From NCBI RefSeq assembly GCF_004912195.1, contig NZ_STGW01000001.1, positions 117,327-181,326 of the forward strand: 64,000 nt of DNA, given 5' to 3'. The notes beneath the pieces were generated by a model. That model was not told the origin of the DNA. It saw nothing but the letters and a program-made list of their open reading frames with translations, and searched no databases. Shown one piece after another: positions 1 through 7,978 of the stretch. Each line of letters starts with the position of its first letter. The first letter of the stretch is position 1. The position numbers and the translations under genes are program-made. This DNA comes from Nocardioides caeni (GTDB lineage: Bacteria > Actinomycetota > Actinomycetes > Propionibacteriales > Nocardioidaceae).

Positions 1-1
1 C

Positions 2-493
2 TCACGACACTTGCACGGCCCGGATCGTGTAGGTGACCTCGTCGTCGATTGCACCCGCGATCCGGTCGATCGCCACCGACGTGGGGTGGTCGGAACCGCT
101 GGGCCACGTCACGTCGGCCGATCCGTCACCCGCCTCCGCCTCGTCGGCGGCGTCGAGGATGTCGTTGATCGTGAGGCGGGCGAAGTCGGGGGCGTCCTTG
201 CCCTTCGTCGGGCCGCCGGCGATGACGGCCGTGCTGACGGCTCCGTCGACCACGGTGACGTCCACCGGGCCCGTCTGGGGGCAGTAGCAGAGCACCCGGA
301 GCCGGTAGGTGTAGTCGGTCGGCGCGAACTCCGTGAAGGCGCTCGACGCACCGGTCGTCGACGTCGAGCCGGTCGGGTCCGCGCTCGGCGTCGTGGCGTC
401 GCTGGCGCTGTCGTCGCCGGAGGAGCAGGCGGCCAGCGCGAGGAGGGTCACCGGAGCCAGCAGGGCGGCGTGGAAACAGCGCATGGGACTCAT
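2..493 (-). CDS. DUF6174-like secreted lipoprotein
   Basis: A 163-residue exported lipoprotein of unknown function. The ATG at 493 is chosen because it is followed at once by a hydrophobic signal peptide ending in the lipobox LAAC (Cys23). A Ser/Thr/Ala-rich spacer (about residues 24-52) follows. The small folded domain (about 53-163) contains YTYRL...CYCPQTG and a 'VTVVDGAV' strand, which resembles DUF6174 lipoproteins. The two cysteines near residues 69 and 71 are the only ones in the mature domain apart from the lipidated Cys23. It diverges from the ABC importer operon across a 167-bp gap. Function unknown; a sensing or binding role at the membrane is only a guess. Confidence 0.75.
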   Translation of the reverse strand: MSPMRCFHAALLAPVTLLALAACSSGDDSASDATTPSADPTGSTSTTGASSAFTEFAPTDYTYRLRVLCYCPQTGPVDVTVVDGAVSTAVIAGGPTKGKDAPDFARLTINDILDAADEAEAGDGSADVTWPSGSDHPTSVAIDRIAGAIDDEVTYTIRAVQVS

Positions 494-543
494 GATGCCT
501 GTGACGCGGAAGTGGTGCTGTCGGTTCCGTGGTGCCCAGAAAA

Positions 544-557
544 TGAAACACGTTCCA
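544..557. promoter_or_regulatory. KstR-type TetR operator match (TnnAACnnGTTnnA)
   Basis: The bases TGAAACACGTTCCA match all fixed positions of TnnAACnnGTTnnA, the consensus for KstR, a TetR regulator of steroid catabolism in mycobacteria. The site lies between the divergent lipoprotein gene (start 493) and the importer operon (start 661), so it could control either. Related lipid-responsive TetR proteins bind similar AAC..GTT dyads, so the regulator is not identified. Confidence 0.45.
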
Positions 558-660
558 GTTTTCGTGGACGGCGAGCGTGACTCATGCCACAGTGAGCCGT
601 TCTCTCTGATAGAGCCCTCGTCGTGAGTTCGGGGCAGCTCTGTCGTCGCTCCTGGAGGAA

Positions 661-2136
661 ATGACGTTGTACCAGCGTTCCGTGCGCCTCGTCGGCGCCT
701 CACTTCTCGTACTCGCGCTGGCAGCCTGTGGCTCCCGGCTCGATCCCAACGAGGTCGCCCAGGCAGGCGGCCCCGGTCAGCAGGGCGTCGTCGGTGACGG
801 CACCGGCGTCGTCGCGGGCGACGGCAGCGGTGGTGACACCGGCGGCACGGGCGGCACCGGTGGCACGGGTGGCACGGGCAGCACCGGTGGCACGGGTGGC
901 ACCGGAAGCACGGGTGGCACCGGCGGCACGGGCGGGACCGCCGGATCGCCGACCACGGGCAAGGGGTCGTCGACCGGCGGCGTCAAGGCGGCCTCGTGTG
1001 CCGGCTTCAAGAACCAGACCGGCATCACCGACAAGACCATCACGCTGGCGAACGTCGCGGACATCTCCGGGCCGGTGCCCGGCATCTTCGAGTCGTCGCA
1101 GCAGGCGACCCGCGCCTACATCGAGTACTTCAACTCCCAGGGCGACATCTGCGGCCGCAAGCTGGCCGTCAACCTGCTCGACAGCCGGGCGGATGCCGGC
1201 GCCGACCAGCAGGCCTACGTGAAGGCCTGTGACGAGGCGTTCGCCGCGGTCGGGTCGATGGGCGCCTTCGACGCGGGCGGTGCCGGCACGGCCAACGACT
1301 GCGGCATCCCCGACATCCGCGCGGTGGCGACCAGCCCCGAGCGTCAGGGCTGCAAGTCGTGCTTCGCCACCTATGCCATCAGCACCGGGCTGATCCCGGA
1401 CTCCTTCGCGAAGTTCATGGCACAGAAGTACCCCGACGCGGTCAAGAACGCCGCGGTGCTCTACATCAACGCTGGCGCCGCGGTTCCCAACGCCAAGAGC
1501 ATGGCCGCCGGCTACGAGAAGGGCGCCGGTTGGAAGGTCAACTACGTCCAGGGCATCGACGTCGCAGAGTTCAACTTCGCGCCCTATGTCCAGCAGATGA
1601 AGTCCAAGGGCATCAAGGCAGTCGGCTACCAGGGGCCCTACCAGAACACGGTGAAGCTGCAGCAGGCGATGCAGCAGCAGGGCTTCAAGCCGGACTTCTT
1701 CTGGCAGGACCCCACGATCTACGACCAGCGCTACCTGCAGCAGGCCGGCAGTGCGGCCGACGGCAGCTGGATCTACTCCGCCAACGCCCTCTTCGAGGAC
1801 AGGGGCAACGCCGAGGTGCAGCTCTACCTCTCCTGGCTGCAGCAGGTGAAGCCGGGCGCCATCCCCAACTACTACGGCCTCTACTCGTGGTCGGCGACCC
1901 GCCTGTTCGTGGAGAAGGCGATCGCGCTGGGTGGAAAGCTCACCCGGGCCTCGCTCGTCGACGCACTCAACAAGACCACGGCCTGGACCGGCAACGGCGC
2001 CCACACGGCCATGAACCTCGCGACCAACTCCACTCCGCCCTGCCTCAAGGCAGTGCAGTACAAGAGCGGCAAGTGGCAGCAGCAGTCGCCAGGCAACTAC
2101 ATGTGCGGTCGGGTCGTGAGCTCAGGGGTCAGCTGA
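661..2136 (+). CDS. ABC transporter substrate-binding lipoprotein (Leu/Ile/Val-binding-protein fold)
   Basis: A 491-residue extracytoplasmic solute receptor for the importer encoded downstream. The ATG at 661 directly follows a GGAGGA ribosome site. The signal peptide ends with lipobox LAAC (Cys23), so the protein should be lipid-anchored. Residues about 57-105 are a low-complexity Gly/Thr/Ser linker made of GGT-type repeats. The rest (about 115-480) is a type-I periplasmic-binding-protein domain of the branched-chain amino acid/amide class (ADISGPVPGIF near its start; YINAGAAVPNAKSM). The stop lies 1 nt before the permease start. The family also takes up aromatic acids, amides and sterol side-chain products, so the substrate is not fixed by the sequence. 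Confidence 0.85.
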   Translation: MTLYQRSVRLVGASLLVLALAACGSRLDPNEVAQAGGPGQQGVVGDGTGVVAGDGSGGDTGGTGGTGGTGGTGSTGGTGGTGSTGGTGGTGGTAGSPTTGKGSSTGGVKAASCAGFKNQTGITDKTITLANVADISGPVPGIFESSQQATRAYIEYFNSQGDICGRKLAVNLLDSRADAGADQQAYVKACDEAFAAVGSMGAFDAGGAGTANDCGIPDIRAVATSPERQGCKSCFATYAISTGLIPDSFAKFMAQKYPDAVKNAAVLYINAGAAVPNAKSMAAGYEKGAGWKVNYVQGIDVAEFNFAPYVQQMKSKGIKAVGYQGPYQNTVKLQQAMQQQGFKPDFFWQDPTIYDQRYLQQAGSAADGSWIYSANALFEDRGNAEVQLYLSWLQQVKPGAIPNYYGLYSWSATRLFVEKAIALGGKLTRASLVDALNKTTAWTGNGAHTAMNLATNSTPPCLKAVQYKSGKWQQQSPGNYMCGRVVSSGVS

Positions 2137-2137
2137 C

Positions 2138-4150
2138 ATGAGCTCGTTGTTCGCCTTCACCCTGCTCGGCCTCTTCACGGGCGCGGCCTACGCGATCGTC
2201 GCGTCCGGACTGGTGCTGACCTATGCGACGACGCGGGTGTTCAACATCGCGCACGGCGCCTTCGGCATGGTGCTGGCGTTCACCTTCTGGGACTTCACCC
2301 AGCGCCAGGGCATGCCGACGCTGCTGTCGCTCTTTCTCGTGCTCGGCGTCGTGGCGCCGGCGATCGGCTGGTTCATCCAGCGGTTCGTGACCAAGGGGCT
2401 GGGCGAGGGGCCCGTGTCCGTGGCCCTGGTCGTCACGGTCGGCCTGCTCGTCGGCCTCATCGGCCTGGCGCAGTACATCTGGCCGCCGGAGCCGCGGATC
2501 CTCCTGCCCTTCCACCCGGAGACGGGTTGGCAGGTCGGGGAGACCTACATCACCGCGCACCAGCTGATCACGATCATCTGCTCGATCGTGGTCGCGGTCG
2601 GTCTCTACGTCCTGCTCAACCGCACCCGGATCGGTACGGCGATGCGGGCCTCGGTCGACAACCCCGAGCTGCTCAAGCTCTTCGGTGGTCGCCCGGACAC
2701 GGCGGCGTCGCTGGCGTGGGCGATCGGCATGTCACTGGCGGCGCTGGGCGGCATCCTGCTCACGCCGGTGGTGGGCCTGGACTACTACGCGCTGACGCTG
2801 CTGGTCATCAACGCCTATGCGGCGGCCATGCTGGGCCGGCTCAAGAGCCTGCCGCTGACCTTCGCCGGGGCGATGGGCCTGGGCATCCTGGAGTCGTGGG
2901 CGGTGGCCTACCTCCCGACCGAGGGCTTCTGGTCCACGATCCGTCCCGTCATCCCCGCCCTCTTCCTCTTCGCCATCGTGGTCGTGATGCCGCAGGCGCA
3001 ACTGCGCATCGGCCAGGTCAAGGGGATCGTGTCGGCGCCGGTGCCCAACCTGCGCAAGTCGATGGGCTGGGGTGTCGTGCTCCTGGTGTTCGGCTACGTC
3101 CTGATCGGTGCGGTCTCCCGCGCGGACGTGCTGTTGATCGGTGTCGCCGCGACCTACGCGATGGTGATGCTGTCGCTGGTGCTGCTGACCGGCTACGGCG
3201 GCCACGTCTCGCTGGCGCAGTTCACCTTCGCGGGCGTCGGTGCGCTGGCCTACGCGAAGCTCGAGGAGCCGAACCTGACCGGCCTCGTGCTGTCCGCCGT
3301 GATCGCCGCGGGCGTCGGCGCCCTGGTGGCGCTGCCGGTGCTGAGGCTGACCGGGCTCTACCTCGCCCTGTCCACGATGGCGTTCGCCGTGCTGATGGAC
3401 AAGATGATCTTCCAGGCCGACTACGCCTTCAAGTTCAACGGCGTGCTCGCCACCGAGCGGCTCTCGATCGCCGGCATCAAGATCGAGTCCGACACGTCGT
3501 ACGTCTGGTTCATGGTGCTGTGCTTCGTGGTCATGGCCGTCGCGCTGCTGACCCTGCGTCGCGGCGCACTGGGCCGGCTGCTGATCGCGATGCGCGACAG
3601 CCCCTCGGCGTGCGGGACCCTGGGCCTGGACCTGCGCTGGTTCCGGGTCGGGCTGTTCTCCGCCTCGGCCGGCATGGCCGGCGCCGCCGGCGCCCTCTTC
3701 GCCGGTCTGCGCGGGACCGTGGGTGCGGCCGACTTCCTCTACTTCCAGTCGCTGCTGGTGCTGCTGCTGGCCGTGGTCTTCGGCGTCACCTCGGTGACGG
3801 GCGCGCTGCTGGGTGGCACGGCGCTCATGCTGCTGCCGGTCTGGCAGTCCTCGTCGCCGGAGCTCGCCGGTCTTCTGTTCGCACTCCTCGGCTTCGGCGC
3901 GGTCCTGCTGGGCCGCGACCCCAACGGCATCGCCAACAACGTGTTCAAGCTGGGGCGCTGGGGGTGGGGTCGCTGGGGTGGTGACGTTCTCGGTGATCTG
4001 GACGAGCGGGTCGGTGGCCGCCTGGCGGCGATCACCCGGGGCCTGTCCGGCAACCTGATGCGGCCAGGGAGCCCCTCGCCGGCGCGATCGGTCGACGACG
4101 AGATCGCGGCGGACGAGCTCGATGCCCCGCTCGCCGGAAAGGTGGTCTGA
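2138..4150 (+). CDS. Fused LivH-LivM-type ABC permease
   Basis: A 670-residue membrane protein that joins the two permease subunits of branched-chain-type importers in one chain. The N-terminal half (about 1-290) is LivH-like (GLFTGAAYAIVASGLVLTYA; FNIAHGAFGM). The C-terminal half (about 305-625) is LivM-like (TGYGGHVSLAQFTFAGVGA; LRRGALGRLLIAMRDS). LivH and LivM are usually separate genes; fused forms occur in actinobacteria. Each half should have about eight to ten membrane helices, and a soluble tail of about 45 residues follows. The start sits 1 nt after the binding-protein stop, so translation is probably coupled. Confidence 0.88.
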   Translation: MSSLFAFTLLGLFTGAAYAIVASGLVLTYATTRVFNIAHGAFGMVLAFTFWDFTQRQGMPTLLSLFLVLGVVAPAIGWFIQRFVTKGLGEGPVSVALVVTVGLLVGLIGLAQYIWPPEPRILLPFHPETGWQVGETYITAHQLITIICSIVVAVGLYVLLNRTRIGTAMRASVDNPELLKLFGGRPDTAASLAWAIGMSLAALGGILLTPVVGLDYYALTLLVINAYAAAMLGRLKSLPLTFAGAMGLGILESWAVAYLPTEGFWSTIRPVIPALFLFAIVVVMPQAQLRIGQVKGIVSAPVPNLRKSMGWGVVLLVFGYVLIGAVSRADVLLIGVAATYAMVMLSLVLLTGYGGHVSLAQFTFAGVGALAYAKLEEPNLTGLVLSAVIAAGVGALVALPVLRLTGLYLALSTMAFAVLMDKMIFQADYAFKFNGVLATERLSIAGIKIESDTSYVWFMVLCFVVMAVALLTLRRGALGRLLIAMRDSPSACGTLGLDLRWFRVGLFSASAGMAGAAGALFAGLRGTVGAADFLYFQSLLVLLLAVVFGVTSVTGALLGGTALMLLPVWQSSSPELAGLLFALLGFGAVLLGRDPNGIANNVFKLGRWGWGRWGGDVLGDLDERVGGRLAAITRGLSGNLMRPGSPSPARSVDDEIAADELDAPLAGKVV

Positions 4151-4151
4151 G

Positions 4152-4934
4152 ATGGCGCTGCTCGAGGTCGACGACGTCGTCGTGAAGTTCGGCGGCGTGA
4201 CCGCCGTCAACCACGCCACCTTCACGGCCGACAGCGGTGTGATCACCGGTCTGATCGGGCCCAACGGTGCCGGCAAGACGACGTGCTTCAACGTCATCTC
4301 CGGACTGCAGCGCCCGACCAGTGGCCGGGTGCGATTCACCGGCCGGTCCGTCACCCGTTGGCCCGTCCACCGGCGCGCGAAGCACGGCGTCGGCCGCACG
4401 TTCCAGCGGCTCGAGGCCTTCGGCTCGCTCACCGTGCGTGACAACGTGCGGGTGGCCGCCGACATCCAGGGCGGCCCGCTCGCCTGGTTGCGTCCGGACC
4501 TCGGCTCCGGCCGTTCGGGCCGGCTCGCGATCGAGGCGCTCCTGGACCGGGTCGGGATCGCGGAGTACGCCGACGAGCGCGCCGACTCGATCCCGACCGG
4601 CACCGCACGACTGCTGGAGCTCGCCCGGGCCCTGGCCTGTGACCCCAAGCTGCTGCTGCTCGACGAGCCCTCGTCCGGCCTCGACGAGACCGAGACCGAC
4701 GCCTTCGGCGACCTGCTCAAGGACCTCGCCTCCGAGGGGTGCGCGATCCTGATGGTCGAGCACGACATGGACCTGGTCATGGCCGTCTGCGACGAGATCC
4801 ACGTCCTCGACTTCGGCACGATCATCGCCTCCGGCGACCCGGCCGAGATCCGCAACGATCCCGCCGTCCAGCGCGCCTACCTCGGCTATGCGGAGGTCGA
4901 GGACGACACGAGCGTGATGGAGGCCATTTCATGA
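4152..4934 (+). CDS. ABC transporter ATP-binding protein, LivG type
   Basis: A 260-residue cytoplasmic ATPase of the importer. The ATG at 4152, 1 nt after the permease stop, gives the usual LivG start (MALLEVDDVVVKFGG). It has Walker A GPNGAGKTT (about 36-44), Walker B LLLLDEPSSG and an H-loop in VEHDMD. The signature region reads IPTGTARLLELARAL, which departs from the usual LivG form (LPYGQQR-like) though the central Gly and the following helix are kept. Pairs with the LivF-type gene downstream. Confidence 0.88.
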   Translation: MALLEVDDVVVKFGGVTAVNHATFTADSGVITGLIGPNGAGKTTCFNVISGLQRPTSGRVRFTGRSVTRWPVHRRAKHGVGRTFQRLEAFGSLTVRDNVRVAADIQGGPLAWLRPDLGSGRSGRLAIEALLDRVGIAEYADERADSIPTGTARLLELARALACDPKLLLLDEPSSGLDETETDAFGDLLKDLASEGCAILMVEHDMDLVMAVCDEIHVLDFGTIIASGDPAEIRNDPAVQRAYLGYAEVEDDTSVMEAIS

Positions 4935-4945
4935 ACCACCCCACT

Positions 4946-4986
4946 CGATCCTTCGCTCCTCCGCTTCGCTCCTCCGCGAACGATCG
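4946..4986. repeat. Intergenic hairpin with 13-bp tandem duplication
   Basis: In the 67-nt gap between the two ATPase genes, CTTCGCTCCTCCG occurs twice in tandem (4951-4963, 4964-4976). It is enclosed by 11-bp inverted arms (4946-4956 and 4976-4986, one mismatch). A transcript through here would form a long hairpin that could lower expression of downstream genes or protect upstream mRNA. It resembles short palindromic repeats scattered in Nocardioides genomes (inference). Confidence 0.5.
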
Positions 4987-5001
4987 ATCGGGGACCCCGG
5001 A

Positions 5002-5709
5002 ATGAGTGTCCCGATCCTCGAGGTCGTCGACCTCCACGCCGCCTACGGCCGCATCGAGGTCCTGCGCGGCGTCGACCTCGCCGTCCCCAAGGGCGCTGTG
5101 ATGGCGCTGCTCGGGCCCAACGGCGCGGGCAAGTCCACCCTCGTCAAGGTCATCTGCGGCCAGAAGGCCGCCACATCCGGCGACATCCACCTCGCCGGCG
5201 TGCACCTCAAGGGTGCCGGATCCGACGACCTGGCGCGGGTCGGGTTGTGCACGATCCCCGAGGGACGGTCGGTCTTCCCCAACCTCACGGTGGAGGAGAA
5301 CCTCGTCCTGATGTCGTATGCCGGGGTGTCTCGCGGCGCCATCCTGGACACCGCCTACTCCTACTTCCCGCGCCTGCACGAGCGGCGCAACCAGCTCGCC
5401 GGCACCATGTCCGGCGGCGAGCAGCAGATGCTCGCGATGTCACGGGCCCTCGCCTCGGATCCCGCTCTGCTCCTGCTCGACGAGCTCTCGATGGGCCTGG
5501 CGCCCCTCATCGTCGAGGAGCTCTATGAGACCGTCGCCCGGATCGCGGAGTCGGGCGTCTCCATCCTCTGCATCGAGCAGTTCGCCCGGACCGCCCTGAA
5601 GGTCTCCGACTACGCCGCCGTCATGTCCGGTGGCCGGATCGTCGCCACCGGGGAGCCCGGCGAGATCCTCGACACCATGGCCGACGTCATCCTCGGAGGA
5701 GCAGCATGA
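5002..5709 (+). CDS. ABC transporter ATP-binding protein, LivF type
   Basis: A 235-residue second ATPase of the importer. Walker A is GPNGAGKST (about 36-44), the signature MSGGEQQM, and Walker B LLLLDELSMGLAP with a DEL in place of the more common DEP. The ATG at 5002 gives the normal LivF start (ILEVVDLHAAYG). No strong ribosome site is seen before it. The stop overlaps the next gene's ATG (ATGA at 5706-5709), so this importer gene is translationally linked to the unknown surface protein that follows. Confidence 0.88.
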   Translation: MSVPILEVVDLHAAYGRIEVLRGVDLAVPKGAVMALLGPNGAGKSTLVKVICGQKAATSGDIHLAGVHLKGAGSDDLARVGLCTIPEGRSVFPNLTVEENLVLMSYAGVSRGAILDTAYSYFPRLHERRNQLAGTMSGGEQQMLAMSRALASDPALLLLDELSMGLAPLIVEELYETVARIAESGVSILCIEQFARTALKVSDYAAVMSGGRIVATGEPGEILDTMADVILGGAA

Positions 5710-7367
5710 CCACCCAGCACCTCGACCAGCAGCACTGCACCGATGCGTGCCGCGGGACCAACCCGTCCCGCTCTGTCGGCCGGCGTCGGGCGCGCCTGCT
5801 GCTGACAGGTGGCCTGCTCGCCACGCTGATGCCGATGACGTCCCCGCTCAACGGCGCGACCACGGCCACGGCGGCCAGTGCTGAGGGAGGTGAGCCCGCC
5901 TACGGCGGCTTCACCGTCTCGTCGTTGTCGACGCCGGTCCGGATCGAGATCTTCGAGCCCAGCCTGCCGATCCCTGTCGACGCCGGCATCGCGCAGCTCG
6001 AGTTCAACCTCGGCTACAGCAAGGTCCGCGCGGACTCGGGCCAGTCCGCGGGCCGCGCCAGCCTCTTCTGGCCCGGCGACCCCGTCGGCGAGGGACTCAA
6101 GACCTTCGCCGAGCAGCTGGGGCTGCCGGCGACACCCCTGACGGCCAACGGCTACCCGGTGCAGGTCAACTCGCAGTTCCCGGGCGACACGCCCACGCAG
6201 AAGGACAGCATGATCCCGGGCTCGATCCAGCAGACGACCTCGGGCGACAAGACAGCGATCGCCGAGGTCGGCTTCAGTCCCGACGGTGCCGTCCTCGGAC
6301 CGGACGCCGCCGAGGGAGACGGCGCCGGCGGTGGGGCCGACAATCCGCTGTCCGCTCTCACCGACCAGCTCCAGGGTCTGCTCGGCGGTCTCGGCGGGAT
6401 CGCGAAGGCGGCCGAGTCGACGCCGGTGAACCCGCTCGCCGCACTCGTCGACATCGACGGCTACGTGTCGGTCAGCAAGATGAACGCCGTCGACGGCCCC
6501 GTCGTCGGAGCCTCCCGCTCCCTGCTCGGCGAGATCCGGCTCCTCGGAGGCCTGGTCACCATCGGCGGCCTCGAGACGGTCGCCAAGGTCACCACCGACG
6601 GCGCCAAGGGGACCGCCAACGGCAAGGCCGTGTGGGGCAAGATGGCGATCGCCGGCCAGGAGTTCGCGATGGGCCCCGACGGCATCACCGCCACGGGCCA
6701 GACACTGCCGATCCCGGGTCTCAAGGACCTGCCGGCCGATGCCCTCGAGCAGCTCGGCATCACCTTCTCGGCTCCCGAGCCGGTCAAGACTGTCGAGGGC
6801 GACCAGGCCACGGCCGAGTTCGCCGGTCTGAAGATCACGATCGACACCAAGATCCTCACGCCGCTGCTCAAGGCACTCCCGACCGGCGTCCTCGCCGAGC
6901 TCATCCCGGCCGAGGCCGGCCCGGTCAAGGGCGTCGTCGCCGGCCTCAACGCACTGGCGCCCAAGATCGTGCTCACGCTCGGCTACGCGAAGGCGACCGC
7001 CGACACCGTGCCTCCGGTCGAGTTCCCACCGCCGCCCTCGACGGGCGGCTCGACGTCGCAGCAGCCGCCGCCCGCCCCGGCCGAGGGCACGGTGGGCGTG
7101 CCCACCGCCGTCGACGGTGCGCCGGCCCCGACGGGAGCGGCGCCTCCGGCGGCCGAGGCCCCGGTCGCCGACCTCGTCGACGCCGCCCCGGTCAGCGCCG
7201 GTCTGCCCGCGCTCTTCTCCATCCCCGGCATGCTGCTCATCGCCGCCTTCGCGGCCGCGGCCGTCGCCGGTGGCTGGATGCGCCGTATCGGCGTCGCCGC
7301 GCTCGGCGCCGGCGCTCCCTGCACCCACGGCCTCGACAGCGGCCTCCCCGACCTCCGCAAAGCCTGA
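5706..7367 (+). CDS. Surface-anchored protein of unknown function, linked to the importer
   Basis: A 553-residue protein that I do not recognise. An N-terminal arginine-rich segment and hydrophobic stretch (about 25-57, GRRRARLLLTGG then ATAAS) look like a signal peptide, possibly Tat-type. The mature part (about 58-435) is rich in Gly, Thr and short hydrophobic strands. It carries two similar phrases, FNLGYSKVRAD (about 99-109) and LTLGYAKATAD (near 430). A Pro/Ala-rich linker (about 437-505) leads to a C-terminal membrane helix (IPGMLLIAAFAAAAVAGGW) and a short basic tail. The design is that of a protein held at the outer face of the membrane by its C-terminus. Its start overlaps the LivF-type stop, so it probably serves the same uptake process, for example in substrate capture. 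That role is inference. Confidence 0.7.
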   Translation: MTTQHLDQQHCTDACRGTNPSRSVGRRRARLLLTGGLLATLMPMTSPLNGATTATAASAEGGEPAYGGFTVSSLSTPVRIEIFEPSLPIPVDAGIAQLEFNLGYSKVRADSGQSAGRASLFWPGDPVGEGLKTFAEQLGLPATPLTANGYPVQVNSQFPGDTPTQKDSMIPGSIQQTTSGDKTAIAEVGFSPDGAVLGPDAAEGDGAGGGADNPLSALTDQLQGLLGGLGGIAKAAESTPVNPLAALVDIDGYVSVSKMNAVDGPVVGASRSLLGEIRLLGGLVTIGGLETVAKVTTDGAKGTANGKAVWGKMAIAGQEFAMGPDGITATGQTLPIPGLKDLPADALEQLGITFSAPEPVKTVEGDQATAEFAGLKITIDTKILTPLLKALPTGVLAELIPAEAGPVKGVVAGLNALAPKIVLTLGYAKATADTVPPVEFPPPPSTGGSTSQQPPPAPAEGTVGVPTAVDGAPAPTGAAPPAAEAPVADLVDAAPVSAGLPALFSIPGMLLIAAFAAAAVAGGWMRRIGVAALGAGAPCTHGLDSGLPDLRKA

Positions 7368-7382
7368 ACGAAAGGGCTGATC

Positions 7383-7964
7383 ATGACCGCAGTTTCCGAG
7401 AACGGTCGCGCCAGCGGCAGCCGCATGGGCGCGGGCAGCTCCCACCTGCCCCGCGCGGGTGAGGGCAACCGCAGCGGCATCGCGCCGCTGCGCAACAACA
7501 ACGCCGCCCTGCTCCAGGTCGTGCTCTTCTGGGCGGGCGCGATCATGCTCCCGCTCGGGATCGTCATCATCATCCTGGGCTGGTACGGCGCCGCGAACAC
7601 GCCCTACGAGTTCGACCAGATGTCCTACGTCATCTCCGGCGGCATGCTCGGTCTCGGGCTGACGTTCGTCGGCGGCTTCCTCTACTTCGGTGCGTGGCTC
7701 GCGCGGATCGCCGCCGACGAGCGGGAGTCCTCGAAGCGGCTCGCCGACACCCTCCTGCTCCTCGCGGAGGTCACCGCCGCCAACGTCACCACCGACGACG
7801 GCGGACGCGACCTCGGGGCGATCCCCGTCGTCGCCGGCAACGGCACCACGATCCATCGCCGCGACTGCTCGCTCATCGCGCACCGCGACGACCTCACCCC
7901 CGTCGGCGAGAACACCGGCCACCTGTCGACGTGCCGAGTGTGCCGCCCGGGCCAGCACGCCTGA
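7383..7964 (+). CDS. Two-helix membrane protein with a C-terminal His/Cys metal-site motif
   Basis: A 193-residue protein 15 nt after the surface-anchored protein gene. After a basic Gly/Ser-rich N-terminus come two membrane helices (about 43-68, VVLFWAGAIMLPLGIVIII, and about 84-106, YVISGGMLGLGLTFVGGF). The soluble end has IHRRDCSLIAHR (about 157-168) and STCRVCRP (about 183-190). That H-x3-C...C-x2-C layout resembles the small metal-binding domain found in Ada and many nuclease-linked proteins. Function unknown. The tight spacing to the importer genes upstream and the TetR gene 14 nt downstream suggests one operon. Confidence 0.7.
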   Translation: MTAVSENGRASGSRMGAGSSHLPRAGEGNRSGIAPLRNNNAALLQVVLFWAGAIMLPLGIVIIILGWYGAANTPYEFDQMSYVISGGMLGLGLTFVGGFLYFGAWLARIAADERESSKRLADTLLLLAEVTAANVTTDDGGRDLGAIPVVAGNGTTIHRRDCSLIAHRDDLTPVGENTGHLSTCRVCRPGQHA

Positions 7965-7978
7965 GCCGCTGATTCCTG

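Noticed and set aside
837-960. Short regularly spaced repeats resembling a CRISPR
   Set aside because: They are in-frame GGC-ACC-GGT codon repeats coding for a Gly/Thr linker, with no spacers.
2732-4855. A 707-codon open frame on the minus strand
   Set aside because: Antisense to the fused permease and LivG-type gene, with a His/Gln/Arg-rich translation and no domain.
5610-7958. A 782-codon open frame on the minus strand
   Set aside because: Antisense to the surface protein and membrane protein genes; composition is that of a shadow frame and no start site or family motif is seen.
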